DNA of 64,000 bases from Hyalella azteca (lineage: Eukaryota > Arthropoda > Malacostraca > Amphipoda > Hyalellidae): positions 22,321-86,320 of the forward strand of contig NW_025931721.1 in the NCBI RefSeq assembly GCF_000764305.2, written 5' to 3'. The position numbers and the translations under genes were made by a program. The notes beneath the pieces were generated by a model. That model worked only from the letters and a program-made list of their open reading frames with translations, searched no databases and was not told the origin of the DNA. Below are positions 28,573-40,406 of the stretch, piece by piece; the stretch's first letter is position 1; each line of letters begins with the position of its first letter.

Positions 28573-30355
28573 CCTGGGACCACTGCTCAGCGGCAGCTCC
28601 GGGGGAGGAGGGGGGAGCGGGGGTTCCGCTCCAAGGATGTCGGCGAAGGATGGGAGCAAGGAGAGGAAAGCCGCAGCCGGTCCAGGGTTAGACCAGAGGT
28701 CCAGTGGGGTCAGCGAGGTGGGATGCGAAGGGCAGCTGAAGAGGTGATGGGTGGTGTGGTCTATTGTGCCGCACTCAGGGCAGAGTGGGCTGTGCCAATG
28801 CGAGCAAGGTACTAATTGAGCCGCGATGAGTGGCCAGAGCGGAGCTGAGAAAGGGCGCTTCTGGCCACCCTGGGCAGGGACAGCTTGCTGGATGAGACAG
28901 TGGGGGCAGGGGTCAGCAGCACCTTGCTGGGAGCTGCTGAGGCCAGGTAGAATGAGACAGAGGAGCTGTGCAGGGTGCTGAGGGCAGCAGAGTAGGTGTC
29001 AGGGGGGGGGGAAGATCCCTCATCCAGCAGGTCAGGTGAGAGACCAAAGGGAGGAAGCGGGACTGAAACGTGTGCTTCATGGGACAGGGCCCTGATGTCT
29101 GGGTGACAATAGGGTAGCTGGGATGGTGTGGTCAAAGGGCACTGGCAAGGAACTGTGAGCAAAGTAGAGAGAACAGGTCGGCCATGGGTAAGACCTCAGC
29201 TTTGCTGTGCAGGTGGGAAGCGGAAGCCATCAGAAGAGATCCCGTGGCTATGCGTAGGGCAGTTTTGAATAGTTTGCAGCTTGGAGATTGCTGAGGGAGA
29301 GGCGTTGGAGAACCACACTGGGGCAGCGTAGGTGATGAGAGACTTTATAAGACCCTTGAAAGTCACCAAGAGGGTTTCCTTCTGCTGGCCCTGGCAAGGG
29401 ATTTGAGTATGTTGAGGCGCAGGCAGGCTCTCTGGCATATAGCAGTGATGTGAGGCAAAAAGGTCAAGTGGGGGTCAAAAGTGACCCCAAGGATCTTCGG
29501 GGTACGACAAAGTGGAAGGTCAGACCCCTCCCAGCTGACATGAGGGTCTGTTTGTGATTGATGGGCGTCAGAGGTGAAGAGGGTAGTGTGGGATTTGGGG
29601 ATAGGCACTGATAACCCCCTTCAAACGAGCCCATGCAGCCACATCGGAGGAGTGGGTTGAGAGGACTGCAGATGCGTCAGCGATCTGCATGGCCCCCGCA
29701 GCGGCAGTGATTTCGTCCGCATATGAGGTGATTAGAGGGGCGGACTGGGGGAAGTATGACACATAGGAGTTGAAAAGGACGGGCGAGATGACGGAGCCTT
29801 GTGGAACTCTAGCAAGGACCGGGCGTGGGGAGGAGATGCAGCTGTTGTAGGAGCACCTGGCTGTCCTGCCTCTGATGTAGCAGATCAGCCAGCGGGTGAT
29901 ATTGGCGTGGAGGGGAGTGGAGGCGATGTGAGAGATGAGCTGGGCATGAGGCACGGTGTCGGAAGCCTTGCTGAAATCAATGGCCATTGCTATTGTCCTG
30001 TTTGGTAGGCAAGGCTGCTTGGAGCCCGTAGCTATGGCCTGGGTTAGAGGGAGTAGGGCAGATGTTGTGGAGTGAATAGAGATGCGACGTAAAAAAAAAC
30101 ACTCATGTTTTTTTTAATAAAAAACATCAGCCTAAAAAAAACATGTTTTTTATTGTTTTTTTTTTTAGAAAAACATAAATAAATGCAAATTAATCCATAA
30201 TCACTTTACCTGAGGGCCACAGGATGATAGGTGACAGGTCTAAGTGGCTGACTTCCAGATGGCAGAGATGTCAGCCTTGGCACGGGACAGGTTGAAAAGT
30301 TTGGTGAGGTACTGGATGCCTCTGGGACCCAGATGACGGAGGTGGAGGATGGAAG
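28573..30355 (-). mobile_element. Truncated LINE inserted in the outer element
   Basis: A minus-strand non-LTR retrotransposon. GTTGTTAATTG (28562-28572) and GTTGTTAGTTG (30356-30366) flank it, an 11-bp target duplication with one mismatch. It runs from part of the RT fingers to the C-terminus, 5'-truncated, with several frameshifts. A 130-bp AT-rich stretch with poly-A/T (30070-30200) replaces part of the RT. Confidence 0.9.
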
Positions 30356-30362
30356 GTTGTTA
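28575..30362 (-). pseudogene. LINE reverse transcriptase and C-terminal region, broken
   Basis: Reading on the minus strand: near 30360-30230 LRHLGPRGIQYLTKLFNLSR; 29987-29568 MAIDFSKASDTVPHAQLISH, then RVPQGSVISPVLFNSYVSYF and YADEITAAAG; 29608-29363 PLCRTPKILGVTFDPHLTFL; 29438-29196 SLITYAAPVWFSNASPSAIS; 29162-28812 ARSALSQLRSGHSSRLN. This is a Jockey/CR1-like RT with motifs A, B and C and the C-terminal region. The catalytic box is YADE instead of YADD, and at least three frameshifts separate the pieces, so it is inactive. GC-rich codons contrast with the surroundings. Confidence 0.9.
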
Positions 30363-30822
30363 GTTGGCCTTGCTTTACTCAATAGTAATAAACTGTTTGT
30401 GTAGAAAGAACATTATGATTTGAGACTTTTAAATAAGTCTGTGAATATATTAGGAATCCTTTAAGTATACTTGTATTTGCTGATTTTGAGTGGTATATGA
30501 ATTAATAGGCAGTTTCAGACACATAAAAACTATTTCCAACACAGGGTGTCGGAATTACGAATTATGATTTTGAAGCGCTGTCGGAATTAGTCTCACAATA
30601 TGCGGCATTTAGTCTCACACAGTATCGGAATTCAGCAATTTTGTAGATTTGAATTCTGAAGGCTTTTAAATAAATATGGTAACAGTTTGTGACGTTTCAT
30701 CATTGCCGGCAGCCTGGCGCAGTGTGGTGTTTTGAGAGTGACGTAAACCAATCAGAACTCGAGTTGTGCATACGGTGATCTATTTATAGCCATTTATTTC
30801 TGGCTATGCCTTAAGGTGTTGG

Positions 30823-32754
30823 CATAGTGGCAAACCAGAGATTTTTTAGAATCAGTTCATTTTCAATTCCCTCATTTACTCAAGATATAAACCATTACTT
30901 ATGTATGATAATGCTGGTATCCATGATAGGGTAAACGCAGTATATTCCAACATCGTGGGTAATTCCGACACCTCTAGTTTTTCCTTTATATTAAGCTTTG
31001 TTTTAGTTCCATGCGTTCATTGATGGTTGAAATAGTGACATCATACATTTGCGCGTCAAACTACTGTCAAAACACTAGGTCTGGGCCATCTAGCAGGAAA
31101 ATGTTGAGATCCAAAGAGAGACGGTGCATGCCACCCAATGAGATCATCGAAAAATGTGTCAAAGTTGACAATTGACCTTGCTCTACCAAATAGTGATAAA
31201 CAGTTTCTGTAGAAAGAATATTATGGTTTGAGACTTTTAAATACGTCTGTGAATATATTAGGAATCCTTCAAGTATACTTGTATTTGCTGATTTCAAGTG
31301 GTAAATAAATTAATAGATGATTAAGTTGAGAAATGGATTTAGACACATAAACTAATTCCAACACAACTTGAATTGAACACACACAGCTCGTCCCAAGCCG
31401 TGTGCAAAAATTTAAAATTTTCTTAATTAAAAGCTTAATAACTGTTAATTAAAAGCCTAATCAAGTAGTGCTCAATATTCAATAGTGTTCTAATTCAAAG
31501 GCATGTCGTATTCCAATACAGCTCACACAGCGATCGGAATTCGAACACGCGGATGTTGGAATTACGTATTAGTACAATTTGAAGCACGGTCAGAATATGT
31601 CTCACCACGTGCCAAATATAGTCACACACAGTGTCAGAATATAGGGATTTGGTAGGTATGCATTCTAAAGGCTTTGAAATAAATATGGCAACATTTTGTG
31701 ACGTTTCATTGTTGCTGGTGCGTCGCGTGGTTCTGAGAGTCACGTAACGCAAACAGAACTCGAGTACTGCATATGTTTTTTTTCTTAGTTTTTCATTTCT
31801 CGATGCGTCCCTAATGTGTCGGAATATAGGGTAAACGCGGTATATTCCGACACATTAAGGATGCATCGAGAAATGAAAAACTATAAAAAAATAACCGTAT
31901 GCGTTACCCGAGTTCTGTTTGCTTTATGTGACTCGCGAAACACCGTACTACGCGCCAGCAATGATGAAACGTCACAAAATGTTGCCTTATTTATTTAAAA
32001 GCCTTCAGAATGCAAACCTACCAAATCCCTACATTCCAACACTGTGTGGCAATATTCGGCATGTGGTGAGGCATATTCCGTCCTCGCTTCAAATTCTACC
32101 GATACGTAATGCCGTCATCCACGTGTTTGAATTCCGTTTGCTGTGTGAGCTGTATTGGAATACAACACTGCTTTGAATTAGAAGACTAATGAATATTGAA
32201 GACTACTTAATTACGCTTTTAATTTTTGTACATAGCTTGGAATGATCTGTGTGTGTCCAATTCAAGTTCTGACAGAATTAGTTTTCATGTGTCTAAATCC
32301 ATTTCTCAACTTAATCATTTTTTAATTTATTTACAAATTGAAATCAGCAAATACAAGTAGGTATACTTAAAGGATTCCTAATATATTCACAGACGTATTT
32401 AAAAGTCTCAAACCATAATATTCTTCCTATACAAACAGTTATTCACTATTTGGTAGAGCAAGGTCAACTGTCAAATTTGACACATTTTTCAATGATTTTG
32501 CTGGGTAGCGTGCATTGTCTCTCTTTGGATCTCAATATTTTCCTGCTAGATGGCCAAGACCTAGTGTTTTGGCAGTAGTTCGATGCGCAAATGTATGACG
32601 TCACCATTTCAACCATCAACGAACGCATGGAACTAAAACAAAGCTTACCCATGATGTCAGAATATACCACGTTTACTCTACTTTACTGGTCTACATATAG
32701 GACTCAAAAATGAACTTGAGAAAGTCTAAAAAACTCTCTGTTTTGCCACTATAG
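30823..32754. mobile_element. 182-bp MITE split by an inverted dimer
   Basis: The left half (30823-30928, from CATAGTGGCAAACCAGAG to GGTATCCATGATA) and right half (32679-32754, TACTTTACTGG to TTGCCACTAT) together equal the solo copy at 33029-33210. They are separated at GATA|CTTTAC by the element at 30929-32678. Confidence 0.88.
30929..32678. mobile_element. Inverted dimer of the GGGTAAACGC-end element (1.75-kb palindrome)
   Basis: Starts GGGTAAACGCAGTATATTCC after TA (30927-30928) and ends ATACCACGTTTACTC before TA (32679-32680). The left arm (30929-31828) and right arm (31841-32678) are inverted copies about 85-90% alike by eye. They meet at TCGGAATATA-GGGTAAACGCGG-TATATTCCGA near 31829-31840. 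Only TA is duplicated at the insertion point in the MITE. No transposase frame is present. Confidence 0.85.
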
Positions 32755-33028
32755 ATGCCATGTCAGAATATGGTGTGTTTACCCTAGAATCCTACCTTTT
32801 TGTTGATAATAATGAATTACCAGGCCACAAAATTCCTAATGCAGCTCCAAAATTCCTTAATGGCCACAAAATCTTGCAGCTCCTATTCTCCTAATGGAGC
32901 TGCAAGATTTCACTAATAAGTAGGAAAGGTCCAATCAAGAACCTAGGCTAATAGTAATAGTAGTAGAAAGGAAAACCCATTGACAAACAATAAAAAGAGG
33001 CTTCTTTAACCTGCTTGCAACTTGAGAA

Positions 33029-33210
33029 CATAGTGACAAACCAGAGATTTTTTAAAATCAGTTCATTTCTAATTTCCTTATTTATTCAAGACTTAAACCA
33101 ATTTCTTATATAAGATAATGCTGGTATCCATGATACTTTACTAGTCCACTTATTGGACTCAAAAATGAACTCAAGGGAGAGTCTAAAAAACTCTCTGCTT
33201 TGCCACTATG
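33029..33210. mobile_element. Solo 182-bp MITE
   Basis: Ends CATAGTGACAAACCAGAG and CTCTGCTTTGCCACTATG are inverted. The interior includes TAATGCTGGTATCCATGATA. This intact copy defines the insertion point in the split copy. Confidence 0.88.
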
Positions 33211-34298
33211 CAAGTTGAGAAGTATGCTACAACTGATGGCATCATGGCAGTTCATATCATTTTACAGGTACAAATTGAATTGAAGTTCAAAATTTTGGTT
33301 ATAATTCATTAAATAATTATAAATATAATAAGTAATCATTCCAAGGCCGCTTAGCAAGGGCTGCAAGGCAGAGAATCTTGAGAAATGTTGAATCTCAGTT
33401 TCAGTGAAGAAGCGGATTTCAATGTCTCTGAATAAAAATTTTTGTTGATAGAATACTTCATTAGGCAGCAAACAACGTTCAAATACTTGCGAATCTACGG
33501 AATAAACTACAGCAAGATCGTCGAATCTCCATAATTCAATCAGTCAAAATAGGTACGACAATTCACTTGAATAAAAAACGGAGAATATCCTGTTTCCAGC
33601 TATCGCTAACTTAAAAGAATTTAAATTGGAACATGAAGGTTTAGACGTCGTGTAAAACCTACTTGTCAGATAATATATAGTTATTTAAAACTTAATAATC
33701 TATTATTCGACACTCACTTCCTAGCGTCCAAACACGATGATGATAGGACTGTTGCCAAACGAGCAAGTTGTGAATTTCCCACTTTGGTTCAGAATGAAAA
33801 CAAACAGCCCAAATGTACAACAAATATTTTTGATTTTCTAAGATACTTTCAATTGATTTTCAGCTGCTAATTTCATCAATGAAGAATAAAGAAATGTAAA
33901 TGTTTCATTTACACTCGTGAGAAAATATTATATTTAAAAAACTAAAAGGAATCAAATTAAAATTCCCGTCACTCCAATAATTGTCGCATGGAGGCAAATT
34001 ATTTTAGATGTGTTCATATGTCCTTTTATGTTAACGATGAAATTAAGTTTTGTTAATAATAAAATTACCTACAGCATCCAGACAGCAGCCCCCACCACTA
34101 CTACACTAGTCTTATGCCTAGCGACCTACATACATACATGTAGAAACTGATTCGTGTAGGACACATTTGTTTAGTATCTCTTCACGCCTCACGTGTTGAA
34201 TATTTCGATATATTTCCATTCATCAATAACAGGCTATTATACAATACGAATATGCACCTCATGACATAAAACAGTTATTCTAACATTTGGCATTACTC
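33211..34298. other. AT-rich stretch
   Basis: No coding seen. On the minus strand GGACGCTAGGAAGTGAGTG (near 33711-33729) could be a splice donor for an untranslated exon, with no further support. Confidence 0.4.
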
Positions 34299-34300
34299 AC

Positions 34301-34380
34301 CTTTTTGATGACTCCATGCTTTCTCAGGTGAACTAATAAATGTACACAATTTGAGCGCTACTGTATGAAAAACTCCGCTT
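34301..34380 (-). other. Possible upstream exon of RpL36
   Basis: On the minus strand ATG (34317) GAGTCATCAAAAAG is followed by GTGAGT, a perfect donor. Spliced to the acceptor at 25565 it reads M-E-S-S-K-R-P-T then the normal RpL36 Met, in frame. It may be a 5' UTR exon whose ATG fits by chance, or belong to another gene. The implied intron is about 8.7 kb and holds all the nested elements. Confidence 0.25.
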
Positions 34381-35339
34381 GCAATCTCCAACCTGCAACT
34401 GAAACTTGTTCTGGGAAAGAGTACTGAATGACATGCAATCAACAACAATTCGTTAAAAAAAAACTTTTGATGGTTAGGTGGCCTATATGTAGGACACCAG
34501 GAATAATTGGATTAATGAAAGCATAGTATCTGGAGAAATGTCAAATTAAAATGGCTGAGCACCGTAATTTGCTCACCGGGTGCGTTTCAATAGGCGTTAT
34601 TGAGAGGAATTTTTGAAATTTATTGGCACTGGCAACCACGCTTGTTCTAAGTTCATGCATGTCCCGTGTAATCTGCTGGGAAGGATTTATGTTAAAAATT
34701 ACAGGCGCATTCCCTTTGGGCTTAGTGAGTACCATACGTTTTTTCTAGGGTCTAGGCTAACCCAGATAATAAATCTAAAAGTTTTAGTTAGGTACTCTGC
34801 TGTCAAGGGAAGTAATTTCTCAGGTGGATTTTAAATCACACCAATGGAGTGATAGAAATGCGAAAAATTGCGAACAAAGCCTCCAGAAAAATTAGACGAA
34901 ATTGAAAAAATCACAAAATATACTTCTGCGTTAAACCACTTCTGGTAGTTGCTTTTCCGAATTCATGTCATTTTGAACTGTCCAGAATGACTGTAGAGCA
35001 AGTTAAAGGACCTTGTAATATTTAGAAAACTATATAATGGGTTGGATTTTCGGTGCAAAATTAAACACGGATTTTCATTAATAAGCTAGCATCATAATAG
35101 CCCATGTACTAATTACATCATAATAGCCCACATGTAATTAGTACAGGCATCGAGTAGCTGTAAAATGTGTAAATTTCTCGAGTTTGGCGGAAATCCAAGC
35201 CATTTTGCTGGGGCTGTAGTCTGTTAATACCGAATTCAAACCCGACTGACTCCATATGAATGAATTACTACAATCGCCGCTGATTTGTATAATTTATTTT
35301 TTTACATGAGTTTCGATCCTATTTTGTTTTTGGTAGCTA
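34381..35339. other. Spacer without recognised gene
   Basis: AT-rich. ATCATAATAGCCCA occurs twice at 35089-35127. Nothing else seen. Confidence 0.5.
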
Positions 35340-36531
35340 TTATTTATATAACTTAGAAACGATTCCGTCAACATCCATAAAATTACAACAGCAACTGCGC
35401 ATTTTTAAAGTTAAATTATTTTCCAACTTTGGTTGCCATCCGAGTTAGTGTGCGGCAGTTATCCGTTAATTGTACAATTTAGTAACGATCAGAATAACAT
35501 CCCAGAAATGGTCGCAGCCATTGTGCTAGTGTAAAGTTAGGATATTTCTTGATTTTCAATGAGATACAAGTTTGTTTACGGAAGATATTGATTAATTGAC
35601 TAATTATGACACAACTAAACATTATAATGGCATCATAATAGCTACACATGATATACACACATATAAATATATATACTTAAATGTTTTATAAATAAATATT
35701 CACGGATTTATAACAGCTTCTTTATAGGTGTGCAATAAACATATTTCTCGAGTTTGGTTGAGATCCTATTCACTTGCGTTAGTTATTGGTTATTGTGCAA
35801 GCTTTTTAAACAATACATTTCAATTCTTTCCTCATTACTTTTGAAGAAAAAAGTGTTAGCACTTTAGATTTTGAACCAAAACGTGAGCCTTTTACTGATA
35901 AAGATGAAGAGATTATTTATATAACTTAGAAACGATTCCGTCAACATCCATAAAATTACAACAGCAACTGCGCATTTTTAAAGTTAAATTATTTTCCAAC
36001 TTTGGTTTCAATCCGAGTTAGTGTGCGGCAGTTATCCGTTAATTGTACAATTTAGTAACCATCAGAATATTTTATTTTTTTTTTATTTTTTTTTATAATA
36101 GAATAATAAGATAGCAGAATAACATCCCAGAAATGGTCGCAGCCATTGTGCTAGTGTAAAGTTAGGATATTTCTTGATTTTCAATGAGATACAAGTTTGT
36201 TTACGGAAGATATTGATTAATTGACTAATTATGACACAACTAAACATTATAATGGCATCATAATAGCTACACATGATATACACACATATAAATATATATA
36301 CTTAAATGTTTTATAAATAAATATTCACGGATTTATAACAGCTTCTTTATAGGTGTGCAATAAACATATTTCTCGAGTTTGGTTGAGATCCTATTCACTT
36401 GCGTTAGTTATTGGTTATTGTGCAAGCTTTTTAAACAATACATTTCAATTCTTTCCTCATTACTTTTGAAGAAAAAGTGTTAGCTTTTTATTTGAACCAA
36501 AACGTAAGCCTTTTACTGATAAAGATGAAGA
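35340..36531. repeat. 573-bp tandem duplication
   Basis: Copy 1 is 35340-35912 and copy 2 is 35913-36531, both starting ATTTATATAACTTAGAAACG and ending CTGATAAAGATGAAGAG. They are nearly identical except for a 52-bp insertion in copy 2 (36070-36121) and small changes near 35860/36480. Confidence 0.95.
36070..36121. mobile_element. 52-bp T-rich insertion with 7-bp duplication
   Basis: Poly-T/TA sequence ending AATAATAAGATAG, flanked by CAGAATA at 36063-36069 and 36115-36121. The matching site in copy 1 has CAGAATA once. It looks like the bare tail of a retroposed sequence inserted in minus orientation. Confidence 0.7.
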
Positions 36532-37434
36532 GTAATTTCCAGTAATATGTTGAGAGAAGAATCTATGTTACGATCTTAGTCATCTTAGTCTGTTTCAGAA
36601 ACAAAATATCAACAGATTATATGACCAAAATCTATAAACTTTGCTCCCTGCATTTCATTGCTCCTCCTCTCATCGTTATAAGGATTGCTAGATGGATTTA
36701 AGTCATGATTAAATTGTGTAAAACTCGTTTATCATTTTTTTTGTTAGTTCACAAAATAATATGAAAAATTAAGTTCTTTTTTTCAATCAAACATCATTGT
36801 GTATGTTGATGTCATTAAAATTACATGCATTTTAGGTTTAGATATAACAATTCAACAGAAATGCAACGGTTTACTAGAAAATTACTGCAATATTAGCACG
36901 AGTTTTCAAATTTAAACGCCTGCTTTTTTCTTTCAATTCAATATTCACGACTTCCGTCGCAAAATAAATCTATGAGACTATTTGTGAACCCTGCACGAAA
37001 AACGACACAAAAGTATATTGATTAATAAACGATAAAATTGATTAAGTATATTGATTCGATACAACTATTAATTAATTGATCTCTGATTGTGTTAATTGTA
37101 CGTATTTATATTCAATTTCTTTGTGATAATTGGTGTCTGATTGTGTTAATTGTACGTATTTTTGCTCACCTTTTGTGATATTTTAATTTTTAATTTACGT
37201 AATTGTCCGTATTTCTGCCCATTTTTTTGTGACTATGTTGATGCAAACCGATATCAGAAAGAACAACTACAAGTTGTTCAACAAGTTAAGTACAACAAGT
37301 TACTTAAGAACAACTCTTGTCTGTGCAATATTTTCTGGAGGGCAAATGGCAATAGCGTATTTTGATGCACCAATAAACTGAAGTAAGGTTGTCAAAGAAC
37401 GACATTTAATTGCAGCGACTTCCCCGTTATGGCT
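36532..37434. other. AT-rich spacer
   Basis: No gene recognised. A TGTGTTAATTGTACGTATTT motif is repeated at about 37088 and 37144. Confidence 0.5.
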
Positions 37435-37735
37435 GCACGGCAGATGGCAAATGCTGCAGGTCTGATGGACGCGCTCTGCATAAATACAAGTACATAAATT
37501 TGGACGCTTAATTACTAATTTAGATAATCGAGTATGTGCCTGCATGAATGAATATTATTCCATATATGTATGAGTCACTATCAAAATTAACGACAGATGG
37601 CAAACGCTGCAGGTCTGATGGACGCGCTCTCCTTAAATACAAGTATATAAATTAGGACCCTTAATTACTAATTTAGATAATCGAGTACGTTCCTGCATGA
37701 ATGAATATTACTCCATATATGTATGAGTCACTATT
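37435..37735. repeat. ~157-bp tandem duplication
   Basis: Two copies starting CAGATGGCAAAYGCTGCAGG and ending CCATATATGTATGAGTCACT, with a handful of differences. Confidence 0.9.
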
Positions 37736-38035
37736 ATAATTATTTATAAGCGAGTTATCACAACACAATTAGTTGCGCTATCATAATTATTTATGAGCGA
37801 GTTATCACAACACAATTAGTTGCGCTATCATAATTATTTATGAGCGAGGTAACACAACCCAGTTAGCATTACTATCATAATTAGTTATGAGCGAGTTAAC
37901 ACAACACAATTATCATCATTATCATAATTAGCTATGAGCGAGTTAACACAACACAATTATCATCATTATCATAATTAGCTATGAGCGAGTTAACACAACG
38001 CAATTAGCATCACTATCATAATTAGCTATGAGCTT
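37736..38035. repeat. 47-bp minisatellite, about 6 copies
   Basis: Unit ATAATTATTTATGAGCGAGT plus TATCACAACACAATTAG and a variable GTTGCGCTATC or CATCATTATC. Confidence 0.92.
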
Positions 38036-38565
38036 AAAATTCACCGGCACCTTTAAGTTAATCTATTGTATTATTTAATATTTGCAGAAGTTTCCCAATA
38101 ACTTTTCAGATTTATTTGGTGAATTTTTTTTTTCATCATTGAGGGATGAATCATTGAGGGATGAATAACCAAGTGTTTATCCCAGTAAGGTTATTTAATC
38201 ACATTTTTTATTCATTTATAAAGTACACGTTACTTACTATTAATCAGTTTCGTTATTTCAGTATTGAGGAAAGCCTCAAATTTATTCATTCGTTTGTTTG
38301 AAACGATATCAGTTGAATTTTGCATTACAAAAAGCGTTTAAAAGAAGTGGATGTTAAGGTAGCCAGCTTTATGCCGTGCAAACAACAGCACACAAAAAGA
38401 AAAGCACGAGGAAAACAGCGTCTAAATCACCTTAATGCCTTCAGGGCTTATTAACTTACGCATGCAAAGGTCAAGTAAATTAGGATAAGCGTCGTATTTC
38501 TTCCAGTTCGTCATCATAAGCCAACGCGCAGTGAATATATTGGACGTAGACCTTCTTTTATATGA
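38036..38565. other. Spacer
   Basis: AT-rich, with a 14-base direct repeat TGAGGGATGAATCA near 38140-38165. No gene seen. Confidence 0.5.
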
Positions 38566-38974
38566 CGTCTAAGTTTTCCTCCTGCTTAGTAACGCTAACG
38601 TATTCCTCCTTTTTAGAAACGTTAACGTATTCCTCCTGCTTAGTAACGTTAACGTATTCCTCCTGCTTAGTAACGTTAACGTATTCCTCCTGCTTAGTAA
38701 CGTTAACGTATTCCTCCTGCTTCGTAACGTTAACGTATTCCTCCTTTTTAGAAACGTTAACGTATTCCTCCTGCTTAGTAACGTTAACGTATTCCTCCTT
38801 TTTAGAAACGTTAACGTATTCCTCCTGCTTCGTAACGTTAACGTATTCCTCCTGCTTCGTAACGTTAACGTATTCCTCCTGCTTCGTAACGTTAACGTAT
38901 TCCTCCTGCTTAGTGACGTTAACGCATTCCTCCTGCTTAGTAACGTTAACGTATTCCTCCTGCTTAACAACGTT
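38566..38974. repeat. 27-bp minisatellite, about 15 copies
   Basis: Unit GTAACGTTAACGTATTCCTC plus CTGCTTA, alternating with CTTTTTAGA variants. Because 27 is a multiple of 3 and no stop occurs, all frames stay open: VTKQEEYVN repeats on the minus strand and LTYSSCLVT on the plus strand. It ends at a single N (38975), so the array is probably collapsed in the assembly. Confidence 0.95.
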
Positions 38975-38975
38975 N

Positions 38976-39110
38976 CTCCCCCCACCACGTCCGGCTTTTT
39001 CTCCCCGTGCGGCGGACGCTCCGCTTTTGCTTGCTGGCGCCAGCGGCCGACATTCGGACCCAAGGCTTGTCCCAAGCACTGCCGAGCTGTCAGTGTCACT
39101 GTGGCTTTGG
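38976..39110. other. GC-rich block after an N
   Basis: CpG-rich sequence (CCCCGTGCGGCGGACGCTCC and on) joined to the 27-bp array through N38975. Both strands are open, but I see no recognisable domain. The join may be artificial. Confidence 0.4.
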
Positions 39111-39466
39111 TGGGGATTACTTGCAAAAATTTTTTCTCGTGCGTGGATTTTCCCTCCTCTAATTCACTAGTTCTTTTATGTGATTTGGTCCAATATATTT
39201 ATATGCACAAATAAAATTGTTTATATTTCAGGATAATAATTCTCTGTTAGACCATGTAATTTCATAGTAGTATATATATAGAGATTTCAGTTGCACCATT
39301 TTACCGAAAACATGTGATGCGCGGTTGGGTTGATCTATATTTCTCTTATATTGTTTGATGAAGGTAAAAATTGAGGTACAGTGCAGGTAAAAATTGAGGA
39401 GAAATGATGATTATAGCGTGGAATTGTTCGCATTTATTGAAAATTGGAGTTTATTTTAATCCCTCN

Positions 39467-39843
39467 CTTTATCGGAGTGTTGGTTATATGGCCTGTCTTC
39501 ATCGGAGTGTTGGTTATATAGCCAGCCTTTATCGGAGTGATGGTTATATAGAATGTCTTTATCGGAGTGATGGTTATATAGCCAGCCTTTATCGGAGTGA
39601 TGGTTATATAGCCTGTCTTTATCGCAGTGTTGGTTATATAGCCTGTCTTCATCGGAGTGTTGGTTATATAGCCTGTCTTCATCGGAGTGTTGGTTATATA
39701 GCCAGCCTTTATCGGAGTGTTGGTTATATAGCCTGTCTTTATCGGAGTGTTGGTTATATAGCCAGCCTTTATCGGAGTGATTGTTATTTATGGCTTGCCT
39801 TTATCGCAGTGTTGGTTATATGGTCTGCGTTAATCGGAGTGTT
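39467..39843. repeat. 30-bp minisatellite A, copies 1-12
   Basis: Unit TTATCGGAGTGTTGGTTATA plus TAGCCTGTCT. Preceded by a single N (39466). The IACLYRSVGY open frame is a repeat artefact. Confidence 0.95.
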
Positions 39844-40165
39844 GTAGTTAAATCACTTGGTTTAGAGACCTAGAAAGCTACTCTCAATGCCACAGAAGTC
39901 GCCAGTCAATAGATGCTACACTAGACTCGCCACTTATCAATAAACACCAAAACTGACCAGAACTGCAATTTGTGTAGGGTTACATTACCACCTAATATAT
40001 ACGAAGCTGTTTAGATCTCGCTTGAAAATTGTGGTGTAGTTTTTTTTGTAAATTAATCGCTTATATTGAAGACCGGTGACATAAGTGCTGTGGCGACTTA
40101 AAGGGAAGCGCAGATTATTGACCTACTCTTTTTTGAGTCGAACGTTATTTAGCCCCTCTTATAAA
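39844..40165. repeat. ~320-bp unit, copy 1
   Basis: Begins GTTAAATCACTTGGTTTAGA and ends near TTATTTAGCCCCTCTTA. Duplicated at 40566-40915. Confidence 0.9.
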
Positions 40166-40249
40166 AAGCGAAGGTTATTTACGCATTTACCTCCTGCTAT
40201 TCTTATTTGAGGAGCAGGATTATTGATTGAGTAGGCGAGGCTAGTAAAT

Positions 40250-40406
40250 GAGTAGGACGAGTGAGTAGGTTAGTGATGAGTGCAGGACGGATGGGTAGGT
40301 TAGTGATGAGGGCAGGACGAGTGAGTAGGTTAGTGATGAGTGCAGGACGAGTGAGTAGGTTAGTGATGAGTGCAGAACGAGTGAGTAGGTTAGTGATGAG
40401 TGCAGG
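40250..40406. repeat. 30-bp minisatellite B
   Basis: Unit GAGTGAGTAGGTTAGTGATG plus AGTGCAGGAC. Continues directly into a second tract of minisatellite A. Confidence 0.93.

Larger units (their letters stand above)
28322..32784. mobile_element. Outer GGGTAAAYGC-end DNA element carrying nested insertions
   Basis: The left end TA|GGGTAAATGCACCATATTCC (28320) and the right end GGTGTGTTTACCC|TA (32786) are inverted and flanked by TA, as in Tc1/mariner-type insertion. The element is non-autonomous and about 900 bp once the insertions are removed: a LINE at 28573-30355 and a split MITE at 30823-32754. Its remaining parts (28322-28572, 30356-30822, 32755-32784) match the inner copies. Confidence 0.85.

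Noticed and set aside
33262..33471. Minus-strand 69-codon frame
   Set aside because: No domain, AT-rich composition, no splice context.
39404..39847. 147-codon frame with YRSVGYIACL repeats
   Set aside because: The unit is a 30-bp minisatellite, so all frames without a stop stay open; there is no start context or flanking coding, and it contains an N.
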